Under the pieces are notes generated by a model that had not been told where the DNA came from, searched no databases, and worked only from the letters and a program-made list of their open reading frames with translations. Positions 35,557 through 44,521 of a DNA stretch of 64,000 bases are shown in pieces. The position numbers and the translations under genes were made by a program. The stretch's first letter is position 1; each line of letters begins with the position of its first letter. This stretch comes from Flectobacillus longus (GTDB taxonomy: Bacteria; Bacteroidota; Bacteroidia; Cytophagales; Spirosomataceae), in the NCBI RefSeq assembly GCF_030056705.1, contig NZ_JASHIC010000001.1, positions 186,001 to 250,000 of the forward strand. Direction: 5' to 3'.

Positions 35557-37899
35557 TTACTTCTTCAAAAGAACACTTGAAGGCACTTTTTCTCCAAGTT
35601 CAACGTCTTTTTTTGCTTGCTTGGTATCTGTATTAACCAAACGAACACTTTTGTTACGTTCTCCCGTTATTTTCAGTAATAAGTCAGTCGAAGCACCTTT
35701 ATACTGAATATTGTCTAAGGTAATTTGTTGTCCATTCTGAATTTGAATCGTCGTAGCATCCTTAGAAAGAATACTTACATTTTTGAGATTGATATTCTCA
35801 GCTTCAGTACAAATCATTCCTTTATCAGATTCCAAAATCGCATCTTCTAACCAAACATTCTTGATAGGCATTTCGGGCAAACCTCTAATAAACAACGCCT
35901 TTTCGGCACCACGACATACGATATTTTTCATGTAAAAATCCTTAAACAATGGCGTTCCTGCACTAACTGGCTCAAATTTGATTTCTGGAATATCTGTCTT
36001 CTCGCCATATACAGGCACTGGATCTTTGGCAGCGTAATACATATCAAACAAAATTGCTTCACCAGGGATATTGGTCATGCCAATGTCGCTGATATAAATA
36101 TTTTCCACTACTCCTCCACGACCACGTGCCGACTTGAAACGTAACCCAATGTCCGTTCCCATAAAAGTACAGTTGTTGACAAACATATTTTTGACACCGC
36201 CAGACATCTCGCTTCCAATCACAAAACCGCCATGAGCATGATATACAAAACAATTATTAATCAACACATTCTCGGTAGGCACACCACGTTTACGACCTTC
36301 TTCGTCACGACCTGATTTGATACAGATACCATCGTCGCCCACATCAAATGTACAATCTTCAATCAAAGCGTTTTTACAAGATTCCAAATCTATTCCATCA
36401 CCATTTTGTGCGTACCAAGGGTTTTTAGCTTTTACTCCTTTCAAAGTAATATTGTCACACAACAATGGGTGCAAACACCAAGCAGGTGAATTTTGGAAAG
36501 TAATCCCTTCAAGCAATACATTTGAACAACGTGTGAGCGACAACATATTTGGACGAAGGAAGTCTTTGATATATTCAAAATCTTTTACCTCTTTTCCATC
36601 TTTCAATACGCCTGGCAGTTGAACTGTAGAACCCAAATATGATTTCTGACTTGGATACCAGTTATTTTTGTCAGGACTCAACAAACCACCTGATGCAATA
36701 AGTTTTTCCCAAGCGCCTTGGGTCATTTTTGAACGTTTTACTGGACGCCAAGCATCGCCTGCACCATCCAAAACGCCAAAACCTGTAATGGCTACATTTT
36801 CCAAATCTATTCCATAAACTGGTGCTTGACAACGAGCAGCTGTTAAGCCTTCGTAGGTGGTACGAATCAAGTCAAAGTCTTCAAATCGATTACTAAATTG
36901 AATCAAGGCACCTTTACGCAAATGTAAATTGACATTGCTCTTCATGACGATTGAACCTGTCAACCAAACTCCTGATGGCACAATGACAGTACCTCCACCT
37001 GCTTCGCTACAAGTAACAATAGCCTTATTGATTGCCTTTGTATTTAGTGTTTGTCCATCTGCTACTGCGCCGAAGTTGACAATATTAAAAGTATCTTTCT
37101 TGAAAACTGGAGTTGATACTTTCGGTACTTCATAAGCAAATTTGGTAGGATATACCGACTTTTTAAAGAAGGATTTCAAAGGTAAACCTAAAGACGCCAT
37201 ATCTTCACAAACTAAGCTAGCCATTACTTCAGCGCCGTATCTAGAGAAATGTGTATCGTCAGAAGCACCGTCTTTATAACGAGCATATACATTTTTAGGA
37301 TAATGTAAGAAAAGCTTTTTCGAACCTGCTACACCATGTTGTTCTATCACTTTCTGCGATTTTTGGTGTAAATCAATCATGGGTACTTTCAACTCTTTTG
37401 CCAACGCTTTTACCACATCTGGGTAGTCTTGATGTTGGTCAACAAACTTACCACTTTCATCAAACTTGCGACGCATCACAGGCGTAATTAACACAGGGTT
37501 ACCACCTTTAGCACGAGTTTCGTTGACAAAACGAGTCAAGTTTTGCTTGTAAAGTGTTTGTGAAGGGGCCGAACGAGTCGTATCGTTCACTTTTTGATCA
37601 TTGTGACCAAACTGAATCAAAACCCAGTCACCTTTTTTTACCTTGTCTATTACCGTTTTCCAACGACCTTCGTTGATAAAGCTTTTAGTACTACGACCAT
37701 TTACGGCATGATTTTCAATTTTGATTTCATTCGTAAAAAATTCTGGTAAAACCATCCCCCAACCTGTTTCGGGTGCAGCGTTCGCCGCCTTATCAGCCAT
37801 GGTTGAGTCTCCACATAAAAATATTGTAGTACGAGTATCTTCGAGCTTAAAGCTGAATATTGTAAGAAGAATGAAGGTAAATAAAAGGACTTTTTTCAT
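35557..37899 (-). CDS. CE12 rhamnogalacturonan acetylesterase fused to GH28 polygalacturonase
   Basis: 780 residues, signal peptide MKKVLLFTFILLTIFSFKLE. Residues 25-235 are an SGNH esterase: GDSTMADK (30-37), HAVNGRSTKSF (64-74), QFGHNDQ (96-102) and SDDTHFSRYGA near residue 215. From about 245 the GH28 beta-helix starts (FNIVNFGAVADG), with the catalytic motifs NGDGIDLESC, FDVGDDGICIKSG, HGGFVIGSE and RFKSARG in the right order. The esterase removes acetyl groups and GH28 cleaves galacturonan or rhamnogalacturonan. A hairpin at 35499-35536 lies between it and GH105; that gap is 130 bp. Confidence 0.9.
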   Translation of the reverse strand: MKKVLLFTFILLTIFSFKLEDTRTTIFLCGDSTMADKAANAAPETGWGMVLPEFFTNEIKIENHAVNGRSTKSFINEGRWKTVIDKVKKGDWVLIQFGHNDQKVNDTTRSAPSQTLYKQNLTRFVNETRAKGGNPVLITPVMRRKFDESGKFVDQHQDYPDVVKALAKELKVPMIDLHQKSQKVIEQHGVAGSKKLFLHYPKNVYARYKDGASDDTHFSRYGAEVMASLVCEDMASLGLPLKSFFKKSVYPTKFAYEVPKVSTPVFKKDTFNIVNFGAVADGQTLNTKAINKAIVTCSEAGGGTVIVPSGVWLTGSIVMKSNVNLHLRKGALIQFSNRFEDFDLIRTTYEGLTAARCQAPVYGIDLENVAITGFGVLDGAGDAWRPVKRSKMTQGAWEKLIASGGLLSPDKNNWYPSQKSYLGSTVQLPGVLKDGKEVKDFEYIKDFLRPNMLSLTRCSNVLLEGITFQNSPAWCLHPLLCDNITLKGVKAKNPWYAQNGDGIDLESCKNALIEDCTFDVGDDGICIKSGRDEEGRKRGVPTENVLINNCFVYHAHGGFVIGSEMSGGVKNMFVNNCTFMGTDIGLRFKSARGRGGVVENIYISDIGMTNIPGEAILFDMYYAAKDPVPVYGEKTDIPEIKFEPVSAGTPLFKDFYMKNIVCRGAEKALFIRGLPEMPIKNVWLEDAILESDKGMICTEAENINLKNVSILSKDATTIQIQNGQQITLDNIQYKGASTDLLLKITGERNKSVRLVNTDTKQAKKDVELGEKVPSSVLLKK

Positions 37900-38084
37900 T
37901 AGTTATTGTTTATTTGAAACTCCTAATGGAGTAAATCTATTCGAAACCAATATTTGCAATTAAATGGTAATGAGTTAGAGTAGTCTAGGGTTAAGTGTGC
38001 TACTCTTTTATTTAAAATTATGTTTATCCACAACTTAGAATAGATTAAAAATTCATAATTAAAAAATAAAAAGTGTATGTTTCT

Positions 38085-38215
38085 CTTTATGAAATCCTAC
38101 TGTTTGAGCCGTAGGCGAGTTTAGGATTTCTTGACTTTCTTTTGCGGCCGCCGCGCGGTTACTTTTCTTGTGTCAAGACAAGAAAAGTAAGCTGTTGTGA
38201 AGGGAAATTTTGTTT
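38085..38215. repeat. Dispersed intergenic repeat, family B copy 2
   Basis: Reverse complement of 5120-5275 with a GC-rich insertion (TTGCGGCCGCCGCGCGG) at about 38140-38157. Contains GAGCCGTAGGCGAGTTTAGG and TTGTGTCAAGACAAGAAAAG. It fills part of the 815-bp gap between the GH28 and lacI genes; the rest (38215-38560) holds nothing I can assign except CTCCCTCCCAAAAG. Confidence 0.75.
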
Positions 38216-38560
38216 GTTTCAACAAATGCCAAATAAAACTTTTAAGCTTACACTTGAGCCATCAAACTTGATTATATAATTCTTATTATATGTCGTAATT
38301 TTTTTAGAAACCCTTGGCTTTCTCCCTCCCAAAAGAAGGGAGAAGCTAGGTCGAGGTTTAGAGGGTTCAAACTATCTATCCAAAAACTAATTATACATAC
38401 GATGGCTATTGAGTTGTTCCGTCAAGAACACTTTATCTCTGAATATTTCTTTTTTGACTTTTTCAGGGAAATAGTAGTAACAATTTTACTATATAGTTGC
38501 TGTAAGATGATGTCAAGTTAGAATTGTCCAAATCCAAGGACAAATTTTTACAAGAAAATA

Positions 38561-38586
38561 TTTACGCAATCGTTGTCGGCAACGTT
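38561..38586 (+). promoter_or_regulatory. Candidate uronate-regulon operator, copy 2
   Basis: TTTACGCAATCGTTGTCGGC followed by AACGTT, ~130 bp upstream of lacI. A second dyad AATTGTCCAAATCCAAGGAC lies just before it (38522-38546). Confidence 0.5.
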
Positions 38587-38677
38587 GTCAAGCAGTCAGG
38601 ATTTTTGATTTATTTAATAATATTTGGGATATTACCTTGAAAATCGTAGATTAGAATAGTTTTACAGAGAAGCAAGT

Positions 38678-38685
38678 TATCTTTG
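38678..38685 (+). promoter_or_regulatory. Candidate lacI -7 element (TATCTTTG)
   Basis: TAnnTTTG match 30 bp before the lacI start. No TTG is seen at the expected -33 distance. Confidence 0.4.
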
Positions 38686-38714
38686 TAGAAAATTGTACAA
38701 AAACAAGATTAGCT

Positions 38715-39737
38715 TTGGAAATCGCAACCATAAAAGATATTGCAAAGGCACTAAATTTGTCGACCTCCACTGTTTCGAGAGCGTTGAGGGGAAGTTATGA
38801 AATTAACCCCGAAACCAAGCGAATTGTGTTGGAATGTGCCGAAAAACTGAACTATCGCCCCAACCCTATTGCCTTAAGTCTCAAAGAAAACCGTAGCCGT
38901 GCTATTGGTGTAGTTGTACCTGAAATTGACAATCCATTCTTTTCTCAAGCTATCAACGGCATCGAATCCATTGCATACAATCGTGGATATCATGTAGTGA
39001 TTTTTCAAAGTCATGAATCTTATGACCGTGAAGTAGTTAATATTCAGCACCTTGCCTCACGTCGTGTCGATGGTGTTTTGATTTCACTTTCTGGACAAAC
39101 AACCCATGTCGAGCACCTGAAAGAATTACATAGTAAGGGTATGCCCATTGTATTTTTTGATAGGTTTTCGGACGAAATCCATACACACAAAGTTGTAGCG
39201 GACAATTATCAAGGTGCATTTGACGGAACCGAACATTTGATTAAATCTGGCAAAAAGTATATTGCTCATTTGGCAGCTTCACCCACGCTATCTATTACTC
39301 GTGAGCGTATTAGTGGTTACAGAGCAGCACTGGAAAAATACGGTATTCCCTACAATGAGGATTTTGTGAAATACTGTAATTTTAGTATTGAAGATATGGA
39401 AAAAATCATCGATGAGCTTTTGTCACAACCGATTCTTCCTGATGCTATTTTTACTGTTAGCGACCGTCTGGCTATGGCATGTCTAAAGATATTAAAACAA
39501 CGTAATATTCGTATTCCTGAGGATATGGCATTGATGGGCTTTAGTAATTTGAAAGTAGCAGAATTACTTTCTCCATCTTTTACATCAGTTATCCAACCAG
39601 CCTTAGAAATGGGACAAAGAGCAGCAGAATTACTATTGGATATCGTAGAAAAGAAAAGTAAAAATCCTGTTTATCAAACTGTTAAACTTCCAACAGAGTT
39701 GATTATTAGAGATTCTACTAAAACAGTCGCTGATTAA
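38715..39737 (+). CDS. LacI/GalR family transcriptional regulator
   Basis: 340 residues starting at TTG 38715; no in-frame ATG exists in the right place, and the usual family opening (TIKDIAKALNLSTSTVSRAL) begins at residue 5. Residues 5-60 are the DNA-binding head with hinge, and the rest a periplasmic-binding-like sensor domain (IGVVVPEIDNPFFSQAI, DGVLISLSGQ, FDRFSDE, MGFSNLKVAELLSPSFTSV). Divergent from the pectin genes, so a repressor responding to a uronate or KDG-type metabolite is the likely role; this is by context. A hairpin at 39757 ends the gene. Confidence 0.88.
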   Translation: MEIATIKDIAKALNLSTSTVSRALRGSYEINPETKRIVLECAEKLNYRPNPIALSLKENRSRAIGVVVPEIDNPFFSQAINGIESIAYNRGYHVVIFQSHESYDREVVNIQHLASRRVDGVLISLSGQTTHVEHLKELHSKGMPIVFFDRFSDEIHTHKVVADNYQGAFDGTEHLIKSGKKYIAHLAASPTLSITRERISGYRAALEKYGIPYNEDFVKYCNFSIEDMEKIIDELLSQPILPDAIFTVSDRLAMACLKILKQRNIRIPEDMALMGFSNLKVAELLSPSFTSVIQPALEMGQRAAELLLDIVEKKSKNPVYQTVKLPTELIIRDSTKTVAD

Positions 39738-39756
39738 TATTTAGCAATTAATTACG

Positions 39757-39792
39757 AAGGGACAAAAGCAAAGAATATGCTTTTGTCCCTTT
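39757..39792 (+). terminator. lacI terminator
   Basis: AAGGGACAAAAGCA pairs with TGCTTTTGTCCCTT around AAGAATA, followed by TTAATTTT. Confidence 0.8.
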
Positions 39793-39937
39793 TAATTTTA
39801 CGTCTGTTATCATGTTTTTAGCAATATTTTCCATTTGATAAAGTAGAAAAAAAGAATCATCATCTTTCTTCATTGAGTAACTATCAGAATCTAGTATTTA
39901 TCCTATAGGCTATCAAAGCCCATTTTATCTAAACATC

Positions 39938-40372
39938 ATGAAAAAATTAAGCATCACACTTTTATTTTTAGTTATGGCTACATTGGGAAGTATAGCACAA
40001 TCAAAAGATGAAAAAGCAGTAGCAGAATCAGTTGAAAAATTGCGTTTGGCTATGATTGATCCAACCAAAGAAGCCCTAGAAAGTATTGCAACCGAAGATT
40101 TGTCGTATGGACATTCGGGTGGTAAAATCGAAAACAAAGCACAATTTGTAGAAGCTTTGGTCAGTGGTAAGTCTGATTTCAAAACAATTCAATTGACAGA
40201 CCAAACCATCAGTCTTCATGGCAAAACAGCTATTGTTCGTCATAGTCTATCTGCTGAAACATTGGACGGTGGCAAGCCTGGCACTGTGAAGTTGTTTATC
40301 TTGACCGTTTGGAGCAAAGAAAAAGGAGGTTGGAAGTTACTTGCTCGTCAAGCAGTTAAAAACTTAAATTAA
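39938..40372 (+). CDS. NTF2-like (DUF4440/SnoaL-type) secreted protein
   Basis: 144 residues with a signal peptide (MKKLSITLLFLVMATLGSIA, cleavage near QS). The mature part follows the cone-shaped NTF2/SnoaL pattern: helix (KAVAESVEKLRLAMIDP), LSYGHSGGKIENKAQFVEAL, and strands ending in WKLLARQAVKNLN. Such Bacteroidota proteins are periplasmic with unknown ligands. It follows lacI in the same direction after 200 bp, so involvement in sugar metabolism is possible but unsupported. Confidence 0.75.
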   Translation: MKKLSITLLFLVMATLGSIAQSKDEKAVAESVEKLRLAMIDPTKEALESIATEDLSYGHSGGKIENKAQFVEALVSGKSDFKTIQLTDQTISLHGKTAIVRHSLSAETLDGGKPGTVKLFILTVWSKEKGGWKLLARQAVKNLN

Positions 40373-40390
40373 AAATACTTTCTATTACAA

Positions 40391-40507
40391 ATACCAACAA
40401 GAGACATCCCAAATTTAGTGATTGAGTGCATGAGTTATTATTTCAAATCTGCATTTTACTCATAGAAGCGCAATGCTTTGCTTTTAAAATGCCATCATAC
40501 TGAAATT
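40391..40507 (+). repeat. Family A repeat, partial copy
   Basis: GACATCCCAAATTTAGTGAT, TTGAGTGCATGAGTTATTAT and GCGCAATGCTTTGC, immediately left of the IS remnant, which appears to have inserted next to or into it. Confidence 0.6.
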
Positions 40508-40565
40508 TGTATCGTCGTCCTAAAATAATGATACAGGATTTTGAGAAATAAAAATAGAATATTTA

Positions 40566-40597
40566 AAACAGTAGTAGCTTGAGTTACTACTGTTTTT
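40566..40597 (-). terminator. Hairpin at the 3' end of the IS transposase
   Basis: AAACAGTAGTAGC pairs with GTTACTACTGTTT (12 of 13 plus G-U) around TTGA, followed by TTTAA on the plus strand. Just beyond the OrfB remnant. Confidence 0.45.
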
Positions 40598-41505
40598 TAA
40601 AGGTTTTAAATTTTATTTTGTTCTGCTTGGGCATTTGATGAGGAGTTAAAAGGTAGTTTGATAAATGAGGTCTTTTTTCATTATAAAGATCAACGGATTG
40701 TTTAACTAAGACTTTAATTGTTTCACGGCTCTTATCAAACCTATCAATCATAAACTCTTGTTTCAAAATTCCATTTATTCTTTCGGCTGCTGCATTTTCA
40801 TAAAGATCTGAGTTTTGTGTCATGCTACACAGGATTTTATTTTTCTGTAATACTTATTGATAGGCATCAGCACAATATTGTATTCCCCTGTCAGAATGAT
40901 GAACCAATGATTCACTTTTATCCTTTCTTTGAGTGCCATTTTCAGAGCTAAAATACTACCGCATCGGCGGTCCGATTTCAGTATTTAAATTATCTGCTAT
41001 ATAATAGCCAACTATCTTTTTTGAGTAGGCATCTGTTATCAGACTAAGATAGGATTAGGTTTTTTCCCAATATAAGTAATATCTGCCACCCAAACTTGAT
41101 TGGGTCTTTCGATGGTAATATTTATCAACAAATTATCATGCTTTTTGAAACGGTGCATGGAATTTGTAGTTACATGATAAGTTCGTTTAGGCACTATCAA
41201 TAAATGATTTGCTTTAGGAATAGCAAAAAACTTATCTCTTCCAATGGATAAGCCCTCAAGTTGTGCTTGAAGCAAATAGTACATTTTTCTTCCACCCACA
41301 CATGGCATCATTTGTCGGAGTTCTATTACCATTACAACTACTTTTTCAGCTTTATCTCTCTTAATATTACCTCTCTTGACACTTCTATAATATACTTGTC
41401 TATCAACCCCGAATCCTATATTCTCTCTCTGCTAAATCTATCATCATATCAAAGATTATCGCTTTTTTGTCTGATCCTGAAACTTGATGCTTGATGCTTG
41501 ATGCT
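40587..41505 (-). pseudogene. IS3-family transposase OrfB (DDE), frameshifted remnant
   Basis: Pieces of one integrase-core protein are spread over frames and stops. Visible parts are MMPCVGGRKMYYLLQAQLEG, the first catalytic Asp in VWVADITYIGKK (41039-41332), a HHSDRG-like segment (around 40900) and the C-terminal NAAAERINGILKQEF with the catalytic Glu (40587-40823). The expected region between GKK and HHSDRG carries an inserted sequence rich in GCATCGGCGG. No continuous product is possible, so the element cannot transpose on its own. Confidence 0.8.
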
Positions 41506-41788
41506 CTAAATAAGTCTTTTGTTTCTCTAAAAGTTTTACCTTCGCCTCTAGTTCCATTATTCGTTGTTCTGGTGTCTTTGGCATATTCAATGGCGTTTGA
41601 TTTTCCCAATCAAATGTACCATATTTTTTCAACCATTTCTTAATTGTATTATCACCTTGAATACCATATTTTAATCTCGCTGATGATTGGGATTGTTCTC
41701 CTGATTCAACTTCTTTAACTACTTGAAGTTTAAACTGCAAACTGTAATCTTTTTGTGTCCATTTTACATAATTGTCTTCTCCGTACAC
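41456..41788 (-). CDS. IS3-family transposase OrfA
   Basis: 110 residues with a helix-turn-helix at the N-terminus (YSLQFKLQVVKEVESGEQSQ, KYGIQGDNTIKKWLKKYG) and a leucine-zipper-like tail (RIMELEAKVKLLEKQKTYLE), typical of OrfA in IS3. The last ~14 residues (SSIKFQDQTKKR) have shifted frame: the expected continuation KKAIIFDMMIDLAEREY lies in another frame at 41403-41480. Probably non-functional. Confidence 0.7.
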   Translation of the reverse strand: MYGEDNYVKWTQKDYSLQFKLQVVKEVESGEQSQSSARLKYGIQGDNTIKKWLKKYGTFDWENQTPLNMPKTPEQRIMELEAKVKLLEKQKTYLEHQASSIKFQDQTKKR

Positions 41789-41835
41789 TGATACCTTTTT
41801 TATTGTATTGCTATTTCAGGACTAGACAAATCATT

Positions 41836-41873
41836 AAAAAAGCGGTCGAAAACTATTTTCGACCGCTTTTTTT
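41836..41873 (-). terminator. Terminator of the TonB-dependent receptor gene
   Basis: AAAAAAGCGGTCGAAAA and its complement around CTA, with T-tract on the minus side. Similar in style to family A terminators. Confidence 0.75.
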
Positions 41874-41891
41874 AAATTAAGAATATTATCT

Positions 41892-44321
41892 CTAATTTTT
41901 CGAAGGCCCACCGCCTCCACCATTTCCTCCATCATTAGACTGTATCGCTTGCTTGACATTTCTATTACCAAAATTATAGGTAAGAGAAATTCTGAATCTA
42001 CGGTTATCCCAGCGGTAGGTTCCTACGCCTGTTAGTGTCGTAGTTTCAACATTATTCCTGAAGCTATTAAAGTTGAATGGATCTTGCACCAAGAACTTCA
42101 CTGTAGCTTTTTTGTCCCAAAGCATTTTTTTCAAGCCAAAATCAAGACCTCCTTGTGGTTTCGAGGTTTGGAAACCCCAAGTTTCTCCTGAGTTATACCA
42201 GCCCGAAATCTCGCCAGAAAGAGTTTTGTTTAACGTAAAAGTATGCTGCATATAAGCCCCATGATATAGCTGACTAATATCTACAACCGTATTTTCTCTC
42301 TTGTAATTATATACATTGATACCGCCCCAAATATTCAAATTTACACTCCACCATTTTGTTGGGTTAAAGGGTACTGAGGCATCAACACTCCACCAACCAA
42401 TTTTACCATTGACATTTTCCATCGATTCTCGAATCACACGGCGCCCAGGAATCAAGACCGAGTCAACATCAAAAACCTCTGTTGAAAACTGATTAACAGA
42501 TACATAGTTCAAAGAAAAACTGTATTTGTCTTTAATCGTATTGGTCAAACTAATGGTATTATTAAGCGATGGCAAAATAGTTGGGTTGCCTGCCACATAG
42601 CTTTGTGGTGAGAAAAATCTTTTGAAAGTATTAAATACATCGTCGTTCGGTCGGTTGATACGACGGCTATATCCCAACGAAATTGCATAGTCTTTCGAAA
42701 CCTTTTGGTTCAAAGTCAATGTCGGGAAAAGGTTTAAATAATCTTGCTGAGTCAATTTATTACCTTCTCTATTCAACCCTTGGTTATTGGTTTGTTCGGC
42801 TCTCAAACCCGCTTGAATGCTCAAACTTTTGGTCAACTCACTGTTTATCATCACATAACCTGCCGAAATTAACTCGTTGAATTTAAAGAATGAACTTACC
42901 AAAGCTCCATTGTCACGGAAGTTGTCGCTAAAATCGTTGGTCTTTTTCGAATAACTAGCCTTAATTCCTGTTTCAAGCTTAGTTTTAGCAGTAAGTTTTT
43001 TGATAAAATCTGCCTTCAAAACGAAGGTTTTTCCATTGGCTGGAAAAAGTATTTGATTATTAGCTATGATAGGACTTGCATCGTTTTGAGTTGTAGTTGT
43101 GACAAATCTATCATCCCAACTTTTCGAGTTCAAAATCACGTCAAAATCTACAGTCAATTCTGTGCCCGACGTATCTATCTTTTGCTTGAGGTGGGTATTA
43201 AATGTATAGTTATCGAAGGTAGCTTCACGGTTTCTGTTCGTCAATAAACTTTGACGAATTGTTTCGGTTACGGATTGTTGATTGTATGAACGATCCATAG
43301 GACTAAAAGTATTAGCCCATTGTCCAGAAAAACCTACAGTAGTCTTTTTCGACAAATCATAATCAAAGCCAATTTTAGCACTCCAGTTTTCAAAATTTCC
43401 TTTTGCTAAACCTGTAATTACTCGCTTTTCTAATACAGAGCCCGTTTCTGACAAAAAATTCTGAACTTGGTCTTCTGAGTTATACCACGCAGCATATTGA
43501 CGGTTGATATTTCCGAAAATGACATATTTTTCACGACGTGAGTTTATGGTGAGTCCCTGCCCATTTTTGGGCAAACCACCTACGCCCTTATAGTGGCTAT
43601 ATCCTGCGTTGAGGTCTAAAGTATAATTTGTACCAAAATTTTTGCCTTTTTTAGTTTTGATGTTGATAATACCACTCGAACCAGAAGCATCAAAACGAGC
43701 AGAAGGGTTGGCTATAATTTCTATTTTTTCGATATCCTCACTTTTAAGTGTTTTCAAGAAATTAGCTAGCTGTTCGTCCGTAAGGTAGGTTTTACGATCG
43801 TCAATCATGATGAGAACACCATCTTTGCCTTTGAGTTTGATGGTTTCGGTATTACGGTCTACGGTCACACCAGGTACTTTTTCCATCAGCTCCAAACCAT
43901 TGAGCCCTGCTGCCGTTGGACTAGCCTCCACATTCATAATCATTTTGTCGCCATCACGCTCAATCAGTTGCTTACGAGCGGTTACTTGTACTTCGCCTAA
44001 AGTTTGTGTTTCTGCTTTGAGTTGGATCGTTCCAACATCCATCGTTTTACCTGACTCTAGATTGATTACTTGAAAAGATTTCTGAAAACCTACCGCCGAA
44101 ACCTGTAATAGATAGGCTTGAGGTTTTAATCCTGTAAATTCAAATTTTCCATCTACATCGGCAGCTTCACCTTTCACTAAGCTCGAATCCTTGGTGTTTA
44201 AAATCAATACATTGGCAAACGAAGCTGCTTGTTGTTTGTCGTCTACAATTTTACCTTTAATCTGTCCTAAGCTTGAATAGGTTATAAAGAGGCCTAGAAT
44301 TAAGTTGATGAGGTTTTTCAT
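41892..44321 (-). CDS. Outer membrane beta-barrel family protein (TonB-dependent receptor-like)
   Basis: 809 residues, signal peptide MKNLINLILGLFITYSSLG. Residues 22-115 are a carboxypeptidase-regulatory-like domain (GKIVDDKQQAASFANVLILN), 115-225 a plug-like domain (GLELMEKVPGVTVDRNTETI, SARFDASGSSGIINIKTKKG) and the rest a C-terminal barrel of the OMP_b-brl_3 type ending in FRISLTYNFGNRN and a Gly/Asn-rich tail. Such proteins are outer-membrane transporters or signal proteins with unknown substrate; no SusD partner is adjacent. Confidence 0.85.
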   Translation of the reverse strand: MKNLINLILGLFITYSSLGQIKGKIVDDKQQAASFANVLILNTKDSSLVKGEAADVDGKFEFTGLKPQAYLLQVSAVGFQKSFQVINLESGKTMDVGTIQLKAETQTLGEVQVTARKQLIERDGDKMIMNVEASPTAAGLNGLELMEKVPGVTVDRNTETIKLKGKDGVLIMIDDRKTYLTDEQLANFLKTLKSEDIEKIEIIANPSARFDASGSSGIINIKTKKGKNFGTNYTLDLNAGYSHYKGVGGLPKNGQGLTINSRREKYVIFGNINRQYAAWYNSEDQVQNFLSETGSVLEKRVITGLAKGNFENWSAKIGFDYDLSKKTTVGFSGQWANTFSPMDRSYNQQSVTETIRQSLLTNRNREATFDNYTFNTHLKQKIDTSGTELTVDFDVILNSKSWDDRFVTTTTQNDASPIIANNQILFPANGKTFVLKADFIKKLTAKTKLETGIKASYSKKTNDFSDNFRDNGALVSSFFKFNELISAGYVMINSELTKSLSIQAGLRAEQTNNQGLNREGNKLTQQDYLNLFPTLTLNQKVSKDYAISLGYSRRINRPNDDVFNTFKRFFSPQSYVAGNPTILPSLNNTISLTNTIKDKYSFSLNYVSVNQFSTEVFDVDSVLIPGRRVIRESMENVNGKIGWWSVDASVPFNPTKWWSVNLNIWGGINVYNYKRENTVVDISQLYHGAYMQHTFTLNKTLSGEISGWYNSGETWGFQTSKPQGGLDFGLKKMLWDKKATVKFLVQDPFNFNSFRNNVETTTLTGVGTYRWDNRRFRISLTYNFGNRNVKQAIQSNDGGNGGGGGPSKN

Positions 44322-44521
44322 TATTTAGAGAAGTTTAATTTCTCCAACAGATGCTCAAACCTCCATTGATGTTGCATCAGGTTTAGCAAAATTTTACGCC
44401 ATCCTCAAAAATATCAAACAACCCTTTAAAAATCAAAGCATTATTTTTTAGGTTTAAAGGATAAAAAAATGACCCTAATAAACAAATACCTATCTTTTTC
44501 ATTTCTGTTTGCTCCTAAAAA

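Larger units (their letters stand above)
40508..41825 (-). mobile_element. Degenerate IS3-family insertion sequence
   Basis: About 1.3 kb. The probable ends share GTCCTAAAATAATGATACA (40517-40535) and, inverted, GTCCTGAAATAGCAATACA (41822-41804), 15 of 19 positions, each preceded by TGT. Inside are an OrfA reading frame and a broken OrfB, in the order and spacing of IS3-type elements. Exact termini and target duplication are not certain. Confidence 0.75.
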
